DNA of 43,019 bases from Mariniphaga sediminis (GTDB taxonomy: Bacteria; Bacteroidota; Bacteroidia; Bacteroidales; Prolixibacteraceae): NCBI RefSeq assembly GCF_003573545.1, contig NZ_QWET01000029.1, positions 1 through 43,019 of the forward strand. The letters run 5' to 3'. A program made the position numbers and the translations under genes. Under the pieces are notes generated by a model. It was not told where the DNA came from. It ran no database searches and worked only from the letters and a program-made list of their open reading frames with translations. Positions 25,958 to 34,445 of this stretch are shown here, piece by piece; within the stretch, counting starts at the first letter, position 1, and each line of letters opens with the position of its first letter.

Positions 25958-26787
25958 GGCAGCAGAATTTGAACGGAAACAGATGGAGTGACACCCAGGT
26001 TTCCGTGGTAACTAAAGCCCAGGTCAGCCGAAATGTTGCCGGTTTGGTACCCGACTCCTGCTGTATATTTGAAGGGTTTTCCAGACACACCAAAACGCAG
26101 CGCCAGCTTTTCAACCGGATAAAATTCTATTCCGCTCTTATATAGAGCCGGGTATTGTTCTTCTTTTTGCGCCTCAAAAGCTACCATTACAGATTGGTCG
26201 AACCAGTAATGACCTCCGGCTCGAAAGGTGACAAGCATTTTCTGTTTGCCTTCAGGCGTTTCAATACCACCAGATACCGGATTAAAAATATGTGCTCCGA
26301 GAGATAGTTTTTCAGAGGGGTGAAAAAGAAGGCCTCCCTCAAATGTGGCAAATCCTTTGGCCCGACTATTCTCCGGAAAAGTTTGGGAGAAGTAATCGAG
26401 CTGGATGCCGGCACTCCACTTTTCGGAGAACCGCCGGGCATAGGCAAATCCGTATTTGTTCTCTTTGAAAGTTCCACTGCCAAATTGAGAAAAACTAATC
26501 CCGAATGCCCCTTCCCGGTGGGGCAGGATAATTGTACCGGCAGTGAGCGAAAGCAGATCGATGCCGAATCGTGATTCGTAAAAAAAGCCCGCAGAAAATC
26601 CAGGCAATCCAACCATTCCTGCCTGGTTGTTAAAAACAGCCCAGGGATCTGTAAACGAAACGGATGCATGTGAAAGCCCCAAAGATCGCCCTCCGACAGG
26701 ATGGTTTCCCACCGCTGCTGAATGGAAAGATATTATCCATAGAATAGACAATAAAAGGACTATTTGGTTTGGTAGCTTTTTGTTCAA
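25954..26787 (-). CDS. PorV/PorQ-like outer-membrane beta-barrel protein
   Basis: A 277-residue protein with a signal peptide (1-25), then the family-like phrase GGRSLGLSHASVSFTDPWAVFNNQAGM (split by Gly and Asn-Gln), which resembles the mature start of PorV/PorQ/FadL-type barrels. The rest is amphipathic strands with repeating aromatic residues, ending at SVSVQILLP. PorV-type proteins act in type IX secretion and cargo handling, but this is a general barrel family and no secretion genes are adjacent. It is the first gene of a two-gene unit with the HhH protein, its stop overlapping the next ATG (ATGA). A consensus promoter precedes it. Confidence 0.75.
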   Translation of the reverse strand: MNKKLPNQIVLLLSILWIISFHSAAVGNHPVGGRSLGLSHASVSFTDPWAVFNNQAGMVGLPGFSAGFFYESRFGIDLLSLTAGTIILPHREGAFGISFSQFGSGTFKENKYGFAYARRFSEKWSAGIQLDYFSQTFPENSRAKGFATFEGGLLFHPSEKLSLGAHIFNPVSGGIETPEGKQKMLVTFRAGGHYWFDQSVMVAFEAQKEEQYPALYKSGIEFYPVEKLALRFGVSGKPFKYTAGVGYQTGNISADLGFSYHGNLGVTPSVSVQILLP

Positions 26788-26806
26788 GGTGTTGATCTTT
26801 AGGAAT

Positions 26807-26836
26807 CAAAAATATGGAATAATATGTAAAAGCAAA
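26807..26836 (-). promoter_or_regulatory. Consensus Bacteroidetes promoter of the barrel/HhH operon
   Basis: On the minus strand, TTTG (26836-26833), an 18-base spacer and TATTTTTG (26814-26807) form an almost ideal -33/-7 pair. The predicted transcript starts near 26800, about 13 bases before the ATG. Confidence 0.7.
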
Positions 26837-27195
26837 AACAATCCATTGGAAAATTTTTATGTTTTACAGGGAGTGTTTTCTGGAGAATCTACTTTGGGTT
26901 AACTATCTGGTTGCTGCCGGTTTTTAAGGCTTCGGGTTCCGAAAAAATTGTGTTCAATCCATTGTAAAAACAATGTCAGAAGGATCAGAACCATTTTTGA
27001 TGCAACCTCATTTGTCCTGCCTGATTCAGACCAACATATTCCCTATTTGTAGTATCCAATACAGGGAGTATACAACATTGAACGTATAAAAAGCGAGAGC
27101 TATATCCGAAATTTGAGATTGCCGTTGAAATGTTTTGCAATTAATGCAAAGGGTTGAATTGCTGAAAATTAGCTGATGTCAACTCTTGATTCGCA

Positions 27196-27237
27196 TAATT
27201 AGTTTTTAGTAGCTACAGAGCTACTAAAAACTAATTA
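27196..27237 (-). terminator. Perfect 19-pair palindrome after the SIMPL gene
   Basis: The arms at 27196-27214 and 27219-27237 are exact complements around ACAG. The hairpin starts 11 bases after the SIMPL stop codon, so a terminator role is likely. The stem is A/T-rich and no T-run follows on the minus strand. Confidence 0.5.
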
Positions 27238-27247
27238 CAATTTTATA

Positions 27248-27949
27248 TTATTTCAACGTAAACTCTGCTGAAACAGTTACTTTGATGTTTTTACGGGCAG
27301 AACTGGTATTATGAATCCCGTAGCCAGCCACTTCGGTGGAGTAGGGTTCGGTAATCTGGAATACGCCGGCGCGGGCCGAGATGAGCTTATCCACCTTCAG
27401 ATCCGTCGTAGAGGTGATTTGCTCGGCACGTTCATACGCATTTTGCGTGGCTTCGCCCAGCAACTTCTTTTTTATTTCTTCAATCTCACTGCTGAAAAAT
27501 TCCATAGTGGAGTTGTCGAATATTACCCCGTCGTCCACAAAGAGTTTCGGGTCGATGGCCAGTTGCTCTACCTTCCCGATATTGTTGGAAACAATGTAGA
27601 TTCTTTGATTCAAAGTATAACCGATGTGTCCACCTTGCCCGTATTCCCGGTTTACGTTTACCGGGAAAATTTTAAACTCTGAAGTTTGAATACCGGTCTG
27701 GTTCCAAAGTTTCTGGAAGTTTTCCAGCTTGGTTGCCATGGTTTTATATCCCTGCTGTGTCCCGTTTAATGAAACCCGTTCGGAAAAACTAACTGACCAT
27801 TTTACAATGTCACTGTCAAACTCTTCGGTGCCGTACCCAACAACCCTTACCGTTTGCTGTACCTGTCTCGATTGTTTAAAAAACCATCCCCAAAGCGCAA
27901 ACGCAAAAATAACGGAGATTCCCAGAATAATAGCCCATGAATTTTTCAT
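27248..27949 (-). CDS. SIMPL-domain (DUF541) membrane-anchored protein
   Basis: A 233-residue protein with one N-terminal hydrophobic segment (residues 5-24, AIILGISVIFAFALWGWFF), not followed by a clear cleavage site, so probably an anchor facing the periplasm. The SIMPL domain covers about 33-232: the opening strand VRVVGYGTEEFDSDIVKWSVSFS, the TSEFKIFPVNVNREYG region, and a C-terminal KNIKVTVSAEFTLK strand. The family (BP26/OMP28-like) forms oligomeric channels or rings in the envelope, and its biochemical role is poorly known. It lies between leuS and an intergenic palindrome, with 106 bases to leuS, and its promoter is not obvious. Confidence 0.85.
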   Translation of the reverse strand: MKNSWAIILGISVIFAFALWGWFFKQSRQVQQTVRVVGYGTEEFDSDIVKWSVSFSERVSLNGTQQGYKTMATKLENFQKLWNQTGIQTSEFKIFPVNVNREYGQGGHIGYTLNQRIYIVSNNIGKVEQLAIDPKLFVDDGVIFDNSTMEFFSSEIEEIKKKLLGEATQNAYERAEQITSTTDLKVDKLISARAGVFQITEPYSTEVAGYGIHNTSSARKNIKVTVSAEFTLK

Positions 27950-28055
27950 ACCAATATTATTTTCACCATTACTACTATAAAATGCAAAATCTCCCTAAAA
28001 CGGCATCCTTTTGTGGTATTTTGTGCCTTTGAGATTTTGTTGCATGTCCATTTTT

Positions 28056-30707
28056 TTATCCAACCACAATATTAATAATCTTTTTCGGCACAAGGATGAA
28101 TTTTCGAACGGTTTTACCCGATATCCATTTCTGAGCTTTCGGATCGGCCAAAACAGTTTTTTCAATTTCTTCTTTGGGCATGTCTAGCGGAACTTCCACT
28201 TTAAACCGCATTTTTCCATTGAAAGATACCGGGTATTCATAACTGTCTTCCTGAAGCAGGGTTTCGTCTACCTTTGGCCAGGGTTCGTAAGCCAGTGTTT
28301 TGTCATTACCATATTGGGACCAAAGTTCTTCCCCCAAATGGGGCGCAAAAGGGGAGAGGATTTTAGCGAATGTCTGTGCCGTTTCCTTCGTAACCTTCCC
28401 TTTTTTTATGGCGATGTTATTGAAAACCATAAGAGCCGAAATGGCTGTGTTAAATTTCAGGTTTTCAATATCGAATGCTACCTTTTGGATGGTCTGGTGT
28501 AATACCTTGGCCACTTCATTGTCTTCCTGTCCTTCTGTAATGTTATTTGTATCTGTAAAAAAGCGATGCGCCCGGTTCAGGAAGTTGAATACACCTTTCA
28601 CACCATTTTCTGCCCAGGGTTTGCGTTCATCCAGCGGCCCCATAAACATCTCGTAAAGCCGCAGCGAATCGGCGCCATAGCGTTCGATCACGTCGTCGGG
28701 GTTTACTACGTTTTTCAACGATTTCGACATTTTGGCCACAATCTGTTTTAATTCATCGCCTGTTTCTTTATGGAAGTATTTACCGTCCCGTTCTTCCACC
28801 AGGTCGGAGGAGACTTTGGCGCCGGTGCCTGTTTCGTAGGCAAAAGCCAGAATCATTCCCTGATTGAACAGTTTTTGAAACGGTTCGTCGGTAGTAACAA
28901 TACCCAAATCAAACAGTACTTTGTGCCAGAAACGTGAATAAAGCAGGTGCAGTACGGCATGCTCGGCACCTCCGATGTAAAGGTCAACGGGCATCCAGTA
29001 TTTTTCCTTTTCCGGATCAAAAATCCGGTTTTTGTTGTTCGGGTCGATAAACCGAAGGTAATACCAGCACGAACCAGCCCACTGCGGCATGGTGTTGGTT
29101 TCCCGGCGACCTTTACGTCCGTTTTTGTCGGTCACATGAAGCCATTCTCTGGCATTGGACAGCGGCGATTCACCCGATTCTCCGGGTGTATATTTTTCGA
29201 GTTCAGGCAAAGCCAAAGGTAATTCCTCGTCGTCAAGCAGAGACACCTCACCATCTTCCCAGTGGATTACCGGGAATGGTTCGCCCCAGTAGCGCTGGCG
29301 GCTAAACAGCCAGTCGCGCATTTTAAAGTTAACGGTGGCTTTACCTAACTCACGTTCTTCAAGCCATTCAATTGTTTTTTGGATGCCGGCTTCTTTGTTC
29401 AGCCCGTTAATGTTCAATCCAGTTTCTTCGCTGGCTGAGTTGATATACTGTCCGTCTTCAGTCCAGCATTTGTTGCCTGACAGGATTTCTTCCCGGCCTT
29501 CCACCTCTTTCGGATCGAGGATACAAACGATAGGAATATCAAATTCTTTTGCAAAATCAAAGTCGCGGGTGTCGTGTGCGGGAACAGCCATTATGGCCCC
29601 GGTTCCGTATCCTGTAAGTACATAATCCGCAATCCAGATAGGAATGGGCTGGTTGTTCACAGGATTTACCGCATAGCGACCGGTGAATACGCCGGTTTTT
29701 TCTTTGGCCAGATCCGTACGATCCAAATCCGATTTTAATGCTGCTGTACGGATATAATTTTTTACTTCCTCTTTTTTCTCCGGAATCGTAATCTCATCTG
29801 CCCATTCATGTTCCGGGGCAATAACCATATAAGTTGCTCCGAATAATGTGTCAGGACGGGTAGTGTACACTCTTAGTTTTTTGCCCAGTCCTTCAACCTG
29901 AAAATCGATTTCGGCCCCGGTGGATTTGCCAATCCAGTTTTTTTGCATGTCTTTTACTCCCTCAGGCCAATCCAGGTTTTCAAGCCCCTGAAGCAATCTT
30001 TCGGCGTAGTGTGGAATGCGCAGCAGCCATTGTTTTAAATTCTTTCGAACTACCGGGTGGCCACATTTCTCATGCGAACCATCGGTAAGAACTTCTTCGT
30101 TGGCACACACTGTTTTGCACGAGTCGCACCACCATACCTGTGCATTGTCGTAATACGCCAGCCGTTTTTCGGCAACGTATTCGTTTATGGCTTCCTGCCC
30201 CTGAGCTTTTACCTCTTCCGGAATCGGTAATTCGGAAATTGGCCGGCCTTTCTGCAAATTTTCATCGAACCAGGTGTTGTAAATCTGTTTGAATATCCAC
30301 TGTGTCCATTTAAAATAATGAAGATCAGTCGTGTTGATTTCGCGGTCCCAGTCATAGCTCAAACCAATGGCCTTGATTTGACGCCGGAAATTGTCGCAGT
30401 TTTTGTTTGTTGTGATGGCCGGATGAGTACCCGTTTGCATGGCATATTGCTCCGCGGGCAGCCCAAAAGCATCGTAACCCATGGGATGCAGCACGTTGAA
30501 CCCTTTCATCCTTTTGTAACGGCTCAAAATGTCGGTAGCCGTGTATCCTTCCGGATGACCTACATGTAATCCTGCCCCCGAAGGGTAAGGAAACATATCG
30601 AGGATATAATATTTCGGCTTTGAAAAATCATCGGTGGTTTTGAAGGTTTTATTTTTTTCCCAGTACTGTTGCCATTTCGGTTCTATCTCCGCGAAATTAT
30701 ATTCCAT
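28056..30707 (-). CDS. leuS: Leucyl-tRNA synthetase (bacterial type)
   Basis: 883 residues, within the normal bacterial range. The HIGH motif is HVGH at 48-51 within [20 protein letters not shown], and KMSKS is at 659-663. The CP1 editing domain is present ([13 protein letters not shown] and, further on, [13 protein letters not shown] with the editing-site Asp). A zinc-ribbon-like [10 protein letters not shown]...CGHPV segment is also present. The C-terminal anticodon domain ends with the Lys-rich KIINIVVG. It charges tRNA-Leu and clears mischarged tRNA. The start ATG follows a good -7 box 38 bases upstream. Confidence 0.97.
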   Translation of the reverse strand: MEYNFAEIEPKWQQYWEKNKTFKTTDDFSKPKYYILDMFPYPSGAGLHVGHPEGYTATDILSRYKRMKGFNVLHPMGYDAFGLPAEQYAMQTGTHPAITTNKNCDNFRRQIKAIGLSYDWDREINTTDLHYFKWTQWIFKQIYNTWFDENLQKGRPISELPIPEEVKAQGQEAINEYVAEKRLAYYDNAQVWWCDSCKTVCANEEVLTDGSHEKCGHPVVRKNLKQWLLRIPHYAERLLQGLENLDWPEGVKDMQKNWIGKSTGAEIDFQVEGLGKKLRVYTTRPDTLFGATYMVIAPEHEWADEITIPEKKEEVKNYIRTAALKSDLDRTDLAKEKTGVFTGRYAVNPVNNQPIPIWIADYVLTGYGTGAIMAVPAHDTRDFDFAKEFDIPIVCILDPKEVEGREEILSGNKCWTEDGQYINSASEETGLNINGLNKEAGIQKTIEWLEERELGKATVNFKMRDWLFSRQRYWGEPFPVIHWEDGEVSLLDDEELPLALPELEKYTPGESGESPLSNAREWLHVTDKNGRKGRRETNTMPQWAGSCWYYLRFIDPNNKNRIFDPEKEKYWMPVDLYIGGAEHAVLHLLYSRFWHKVLFDLGIVTTDEPFQKLFNQGMILAFAYETGTGAKVSSDLVEERDGKYFHKETGDELKQIVAKMSKSLKNVVNPDDVIERYGADSLRLYEMFMGPLDERKPWAENGVKGVFNFLNRAHRFFTDTNNITEGQEDNEVAKVLHQTIQKVAFDIENLKFNTAISALMVFNNIAIKKGKVTKETAQTFAKILSPFAPHLGEELWSQYGNDKTLAYEPWPKVDETLLQEDSYEYPVSFNGKMRFKVEVPLDMPKEEIEKTVLADPKAQKWISGKTVRKFILVPKKIINIVVG

Positions 30708-30744
30708 TTTTTACTTCTTAAAAAAGGTTTTGATTTTAAAGCTG

Positions 30745-30752
30745 CAAAGATA
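30745..30752 (-). promoter_or_regulatory. -7 box of leuS
   Basis: Minus-strand TATCTTTG, the same octamer as at lysS and recJ, 38 bases before the leuS ATG. No clear TTTG is seen at -33. Confidence 0.5.
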
Positions 30753-30803
30753 AAGATTTTGTTCGATGTTGCTGAATGCTGTTTTGTTTTGATATGTTGT
30801 GAA

Positions 30804-30848
30804 AAACATGACAAATGACATGTTTGTGTCAGATTATTACTATTTTTG
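30804..30848 (+). promoter_or_regulatory. Promoter with operator-like dyads before the glutamate-synthase-like gene
   Basis: TATTTTTG at 30841-30848 is the -7 box. Just upstream are nested symmetric elements: AAACATG (30804-30810) with CATGTTT (30819-30825), and TGACA (30809-30813) with TGTCA (30827-30831). ATGACA is also directly repeated at 30808 and 30816. These lie across the -33 region, where a repressor or activator would sit. Confidence 0.45.
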
Positions 30849-30885
30849 AGATAAGTCAACTAATTTTTAAATAAAAACAGCAAAA

Positions 30886-32526
30886 ATGTTACAGTTTGTA
30901 AAAAACAATGACGCTCTCGGGAGTGTAAACAGGGGTGTTCCCTGTGAATCGGGTTTATGTACCCTGTGTGAATCTTCCTGCAAAGGAAAATGTGAAACCT
31001 GGCTTTCCTGTCTCGAAGGACGGAAGATGCTTTATCCAAGGAGGTTTGGTTATTCTACTTCAGGTGCCAATCAGGTAACGGCGGTTGGCATCGGTTATCA
31101 TGCTTTACGCATACAAGGTTATGCTTATGGCTCAACAGGTATTCCAGATAACCTCACCCATGATCCGGATGATTGCATCTTCACGAATGTAAACATTGAG
31201 GCCGAATTTGGAAATGAAATAAAAACCAAAAGCCGGTTACCTGTTATGACCGGAGCGCTTGGATCGACTTTTATTGCAGCCAAATACTGGCCTTCGTTTG
31301 CGGTAGGGGCTGCTTTGGCCGGCTTTCCTATTGTGGTTGGAGAAAATGTGGTAGGTGTGGACCAGCAGTCAGAAATAAAAAACGGACGGATTATAAAAGC
31401 GCCTGAACTGGAACGGCGGATTGAATATTTCATGCGTTATTACGATGGATACGGCGCAATAATCATCCAGATGAATGTGGAAGATGCCCGGAATGGAGTG
31501 GCTGAATACCTGATTGAAAAATACGGGAATGATGTTATTATCGAACTTAAATGGGGCCAGGGCGCCAAAGATATTGGCGGTGAAATCCAGGTTTCGAGCC
31601 TGGAGTATGCCCAGTTTTTGAAGGATCGGGGTTATATTGTCGATCCGGATCCATACAGCCCGGTGATAATCAGGGGGTATGAAAACCGGGCAGTTACCGC
31701 ATTTGCCCGTCACAGTCGTTTGGGGGCAACCGATAAGCCCAATGCAGAAGCAGTGCGCGAGGAATTTATGAATAGTATTACTTACCTCCGCAAGTTAGGA
31801 TTTAAGCGGATTTCTTTAAAAACAGGAGCTTACGGAATGGAGAACCTGGCCATGGCTATCCGGTTTGCAGCCGATGCCAAACTCGACCTGCTAACCATTG
31901 ACGGCGCCGGCGGAGGAACCGGAATGAGCCCGTGGAATATGATGCAGAATTGGGGTATTCCTTCTCTTCCGTTGCATGCTAAAACGTACGAATACTGTCA
32001 GTTGCTTGAAAAAAGAGGAATTAAGGTTCCCGATATTTCATTTGCCGGAGGATTTGCCCGCGAGGATCATCTTTTTAAAGCATTGTCTTTAGGGGCACCT
32101 TTTACGAAAATGATTTGTTTGGGGCGCGCTCCCATGATTGCCGGATTTTTGGGTAGTAATATTGAGAGCACCTTCCACCCGGAAAGAAAAGCCGAACTGA
32201 ACGGACACTGGGAGAAGCTTCCCCCGTCTGTTACCGAATACGGTATTTATCCCGAAGAGATATTTACGGAATGGGAAACCGTAAAAAATAAAGTGGGAGC
32301 AGATGAAATGAAGAACATTCCTTTTGGTGCTGTTGCGATGATGGGATATGCCGATAAACTCGGAGCCGGGTTGCAGCAATTTATGGCCGGCGCACGGAAA
32401 TTCAACCTGAACGAGTTAAGCCGGAACGATTTAATGTCATCGAATCGTGAAACGGCAGAGGTGGCAAATATTCCGTTTATGACAGATGCTTTGGATGAAG
32501 AAGCAAGATCTATATTGTTAAGTTGA
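30886..32526 (+). CDS. FMN-binding glutamate-synthase-like protein with N-terminal cysteine cluster
   Basis: A 546-residue protein made of the GltS FMN-binding (glutamate synthase domain 2) barrel. The core carries ELKWGQGAKDIGGE (about 223-236), LLTIDGAGGGTGMSPW (about 343-358) and FAGGFARED. The glutaminase domain and the C-terminal GXGXG domain of full GltB are absent, as in the short archaeal-type GltS-like proteins. The first 45 residues hold six cysteines: C20, C25, C28, C32, C36 and C42. This could bind an iron-sulfur cluster or zinc. Its role in making or using glutamate is inferred from the fold and from gdhA downstream. A terminator separates the two genes. Confidence 0.85.
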   Translation: MLQFVKNNDALGSVNRGVPCESGLCTLCESSCKGKCETWLSCLEGRKMLYPRRFGYSTSGANQVTAVGIGYHALRIQGYAYGSTGIPDNLTHDPDDCIFTNVNIEAEFGNEIKTKSRLPVMTGALGSTFIAAKYWPSFAVGAALAGFPIVVGENVVGVDQQSEIKNGRIIKAPELERRIEYFMRYYDGYGAIIIQMNVEDARNGVAEYLIEKYGNDVIIELKWGQGAKDIGGEIQVSSLEYAQFLKDRGYIVDPDPYSPVIIRGYENRAVTAFARHSRLGATDKPNAEAVREEFMNSITYLRKLGFKRISLKTGAYGMENLAMAIRFAADAKLDLLTIDGAGGGTGMSPWNMMQNWGIPSLPLHAKTYEYCQLLEKRGIKVPDISFAGGFAREDHLFKALSLGAPFTKMICLGRAPMIAGFLGSNIESTFHPERKAELNGHWEKLPPSVTEYGIYPEEIFTEWETVKNKVGADEMKNIPFGAVAMMGYADKLGAGLQQFMAGARKFNLNELSRNDLMSSNRETAEVANIPFMTDALDEEARSILLS

Positions 32527-32605
32527 ATGAACAGGTGAAATACCTTGATTTTTTTATCATAATGAATAGGTAGAGAAGAATCAGAATTTCTTTTTTCCTA
32601 TTGTC

Positions 32606-32647
32606 AGCGGGTTTTTAAAAATGCAAATTTTTAAACCCGCTTTTTTT
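32606..32647 (+). terminator. Terminator of the glutamate-synthase-like gene
   Basis: AGCGGGTTT (32606-32614) pairs with AAACCCGCT (32633-32641). The loop between can extend the stem with a two-base bulge (AAAAAT with ATTTTT), and seven T follow. Confidence 0.85.
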
Positions 32648-32782
32648 GTGAGTGGAGAAACCCCCAAATTTTAAATTTTGTGTTTTTTGGGTCATTTTGT
32701 GTCATTTTTGCTGAAAAACTTGATGATTTTTTAAGAAATATTAGATTTTTTGAAGGAATTCGATTAAAATATCAAAAAATTT

Positions 32783-32790
32783 TATTTTTG
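32783..32790 (+). promoter_or_regulatory. -7 box of gdhA
   Basis: TATTTTTG, with no clear TTTG at -33. The predicted start near 32797 leaves an unusually long leader of about 140 bases before the gdhA ATG. Confidence 0.45.
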
Positions 32791-32935
32791 CATAAGTTTT
32801 TATTCAGTCGGTATAAACTGCTATTTTAAGGGGAAATCCAAACCATAAAGAACTAATGTTCTGTATCCTTCAGTAAAATAGAATAAGATTGAGTGGGTTA
32901 TTAAGTTCAACAGCAACAGATTAAAATAGACAAAA

Positions 32936-34288
32936 ATGACAAAAGATCCAAAGAGATTTACAGAGGATTTTATGGCTTATGTGAAAGCAAAAAATCCGGG
33001 AGAAGCTGAATTTCATCAGGCAGTTCTCGAAGTAGTTGAAACCCTGTCGGAGTTTCTGGTTAAAAATCCACGTTACGTCGAAGCTAAGATATTGGAGCGG
33101 ATGGTGGAGCCCGAACGGGTGATACAATTCAGGGTACCCTGGACTGACGATAAAGGCAATATTCATATAAACCGGGGTTACCGGGTGGAAATGAACAGTG
33201 CGATTGGTCCTTACAAAGGCGGACTTCGGTTTCATCCAACAATTAACCTTAACATATTTAAATTCCTGGCGTTTGAGCAGGTACTCAAGAATAGTTTGAC
33301 TTCGCTGCCAATGGGGGGTGGAAAAGGAGGTTCTGATTTCGACCCAAAAGGGAAGACAGACAGCGAAGTAATGCGTTTTTGCCAGAGTTTTGCGACAGAA
33401 CTGGCGCGGCACATTGGTCCTGATACCGATATCCCGGCAGGAGACATTGGCGTTGGGGGACGCGAAATCGGTTTTATGTTTGGCCAATATAAAAGGTTAA
33501 GAAATGAGTTTACGGGTGTGTTTACCGGAAAAGGAATTGGATGGGGCGGTTCTCTCATCCGTCCGGAGGCCACAGGTTACGGAACGGTTTATTTTGCCGA
33601 AGAGATGCTGAAAACGAAGAAAGACAGCATTAACGGAAAAACAGTGACGATTTCAGGTTCGGGTAACGTAGCCCAGTTTGCGGTTGAAAAAGTACTCGAT
33701 CTTGGTGGAAAACCAGTGACGTTGTCCGATTCAGGCGGAACCATTTATGATCCCGATGGAATAGATCGCGAAAAGCTGGAATACGTTAAAATGTTGAAAA
33801 ACTATTACCGGGGAAGGATTTACGAGTATGCTGATAAATACAACGTTCAATATTTTGAAAACGAGCGTCCTTGGAGTGTTAAATGTGATGTGGCACTTCC
33901 TTGTGCAACGCAAAACGAAATCAGTGGAAGCCAGGCAGAAACCCTGCTGAAAAATGGTTGTTTTGTGGTAGCCGAAGGCGCCAACATGCCATCAACCTAC
34001 GAGGCCGAACATAAATTCCTCAATGCAGGAATATTGTACGCTCCCGGAAAAGCTGCCAATGCAGGTGGTGTGGCTGTTTCAGGACTGGAAATGTCACAGA
34101 ACAGCATGCGCATGAGCTGGACCCGTGAAGAAGTGGATGAAAAACTAAAATGTATTATGGAGAATATCCATTCCATGTGTGTTGAACATGGAAAAGGTTC
34201 GAACGGAGTGGTAAATTACGTGAAAGGTGCTAATATTGCCGGCTTTGTGAAAGTTGCCGACGCAATGCTGGCGCAGGGACTGGTATAG
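32936..34288 (+). CDS. gdhA: NADP-type glutamate dehydrogenase
   Basis: A 450-residue hexameric-type glutamate dehydrogenase. Substrate and catalytic lysines are in GPYKGGLRFHP (Lys94), LAFEQVLKNSL (Lys118) and PMGGGKGGSDFDPKGK (Lys130). The catalytic Asp is in IPAGDIGVGGREIG. The Rossmann domain opens at TVTISGSGNVAQFA (about 237-250). C-terminal KAANAGGVAVSGLEMSQNSMRMSW is the family's glutamate-site helix region (cited in two halves). It makes glutamate from 2-oxoglutarate and ammonium in the cytoplasm. The cofactor call rests on family length and overall likeness to the biosynthetic enzymes. It stands as a single-gene unit with its own promoter and terminator. Confidence 0.95.
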   Translation: MTKDPKRFTEDFMAYVKAKNPGEAEFHQAVLEVVETLSEFLVKNPRYVEAKILERMVEPERVIQFRVPWTDDKGNIHINRGYRVEMNSAIGPYKGGLRFHPTINLNIFKFLAFEQVLKNSLTSLPMGGGKGGSDFDPKGKTDSEVMRFCQSFATELARHIGPDTDIPAGDIGVGGREIGFMFGQYKRLRNEFTGVFTGKGIGWGGSLIRPEATGYGTVYFAEEMLKTKKDSINGKTVTISGSGNVAQFAVEKVLDLGGKPVTLSDSGGTIYDPDGIDREKLEYVKMLKNYYRGRIYEYADKYNVQYFENERPWSVKCDVALPCATQNEISGSQAETLLKNGCFVVAEGANMPSTYEAEHKFLNAGILYAPGKAANAGGVAVSGLEMSQNSMRMSWTREEVDEKLKCIMENIHSMCVEHGKGSNGVVNYVKGANIAGFVKVADAMLAQGLV

Positions 34289-34317
34289 ATTATACGATTT
34301 CGTTTTGATAAGATTAG

Positions 34318-34353
34318 TATCCGGACTGTACAACCCAGTCCGGATATTTTTTT
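34318..34353 (+). terminator. Terminator of gdhA
   Basis: ATCCGGACTG (34319-34328) pairs perfectly with CAGTCCGGAT (34336-34345), extendable by a T-A pair, followed by seven T. Confidence 0.92.
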
Positions 34354-34445
34354 GTAAGCTGTTTTTTTGTTTCAGTATGAATCCGTATGAACAGGCATAA
34401 TTTTTGCTTCGCAACGCCTTGGAATTTGAATAAAATCAACAGTTT

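Larger units (their letters stand above)
26788..27247. other. Intergenic region with a promoter at one end and a long palindrome at the other
   Basis: 460 bases without a convincing gene. The left end carries the minus-strand promoter of the PorV-like gene (26807-26836), and the right end a 19-pair perfect hairpin (27196-27237). A 38-codon frame at 26973-27089 has no support. Confidence 0.5.
32527..32935. other. Intergenic region before gdhA with terminator, promoter and long leader
   Basis: 409 bases without a gene. It contains the upstream terminator (32606-32647), paired GTCAT half-sites (32691-32705), the gdhA -7 box (32783-32790), and a predicted leader of about 140 bases with a small AGAAC-TAAT-GTTCT hairpin at 32849-32862. 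Confidence 0.55.

Noticed and set aside
26973-27089. 38-codon plus-strand frame
   Set aside because: It is too short, and has no promoter, motif or terminator that fits.
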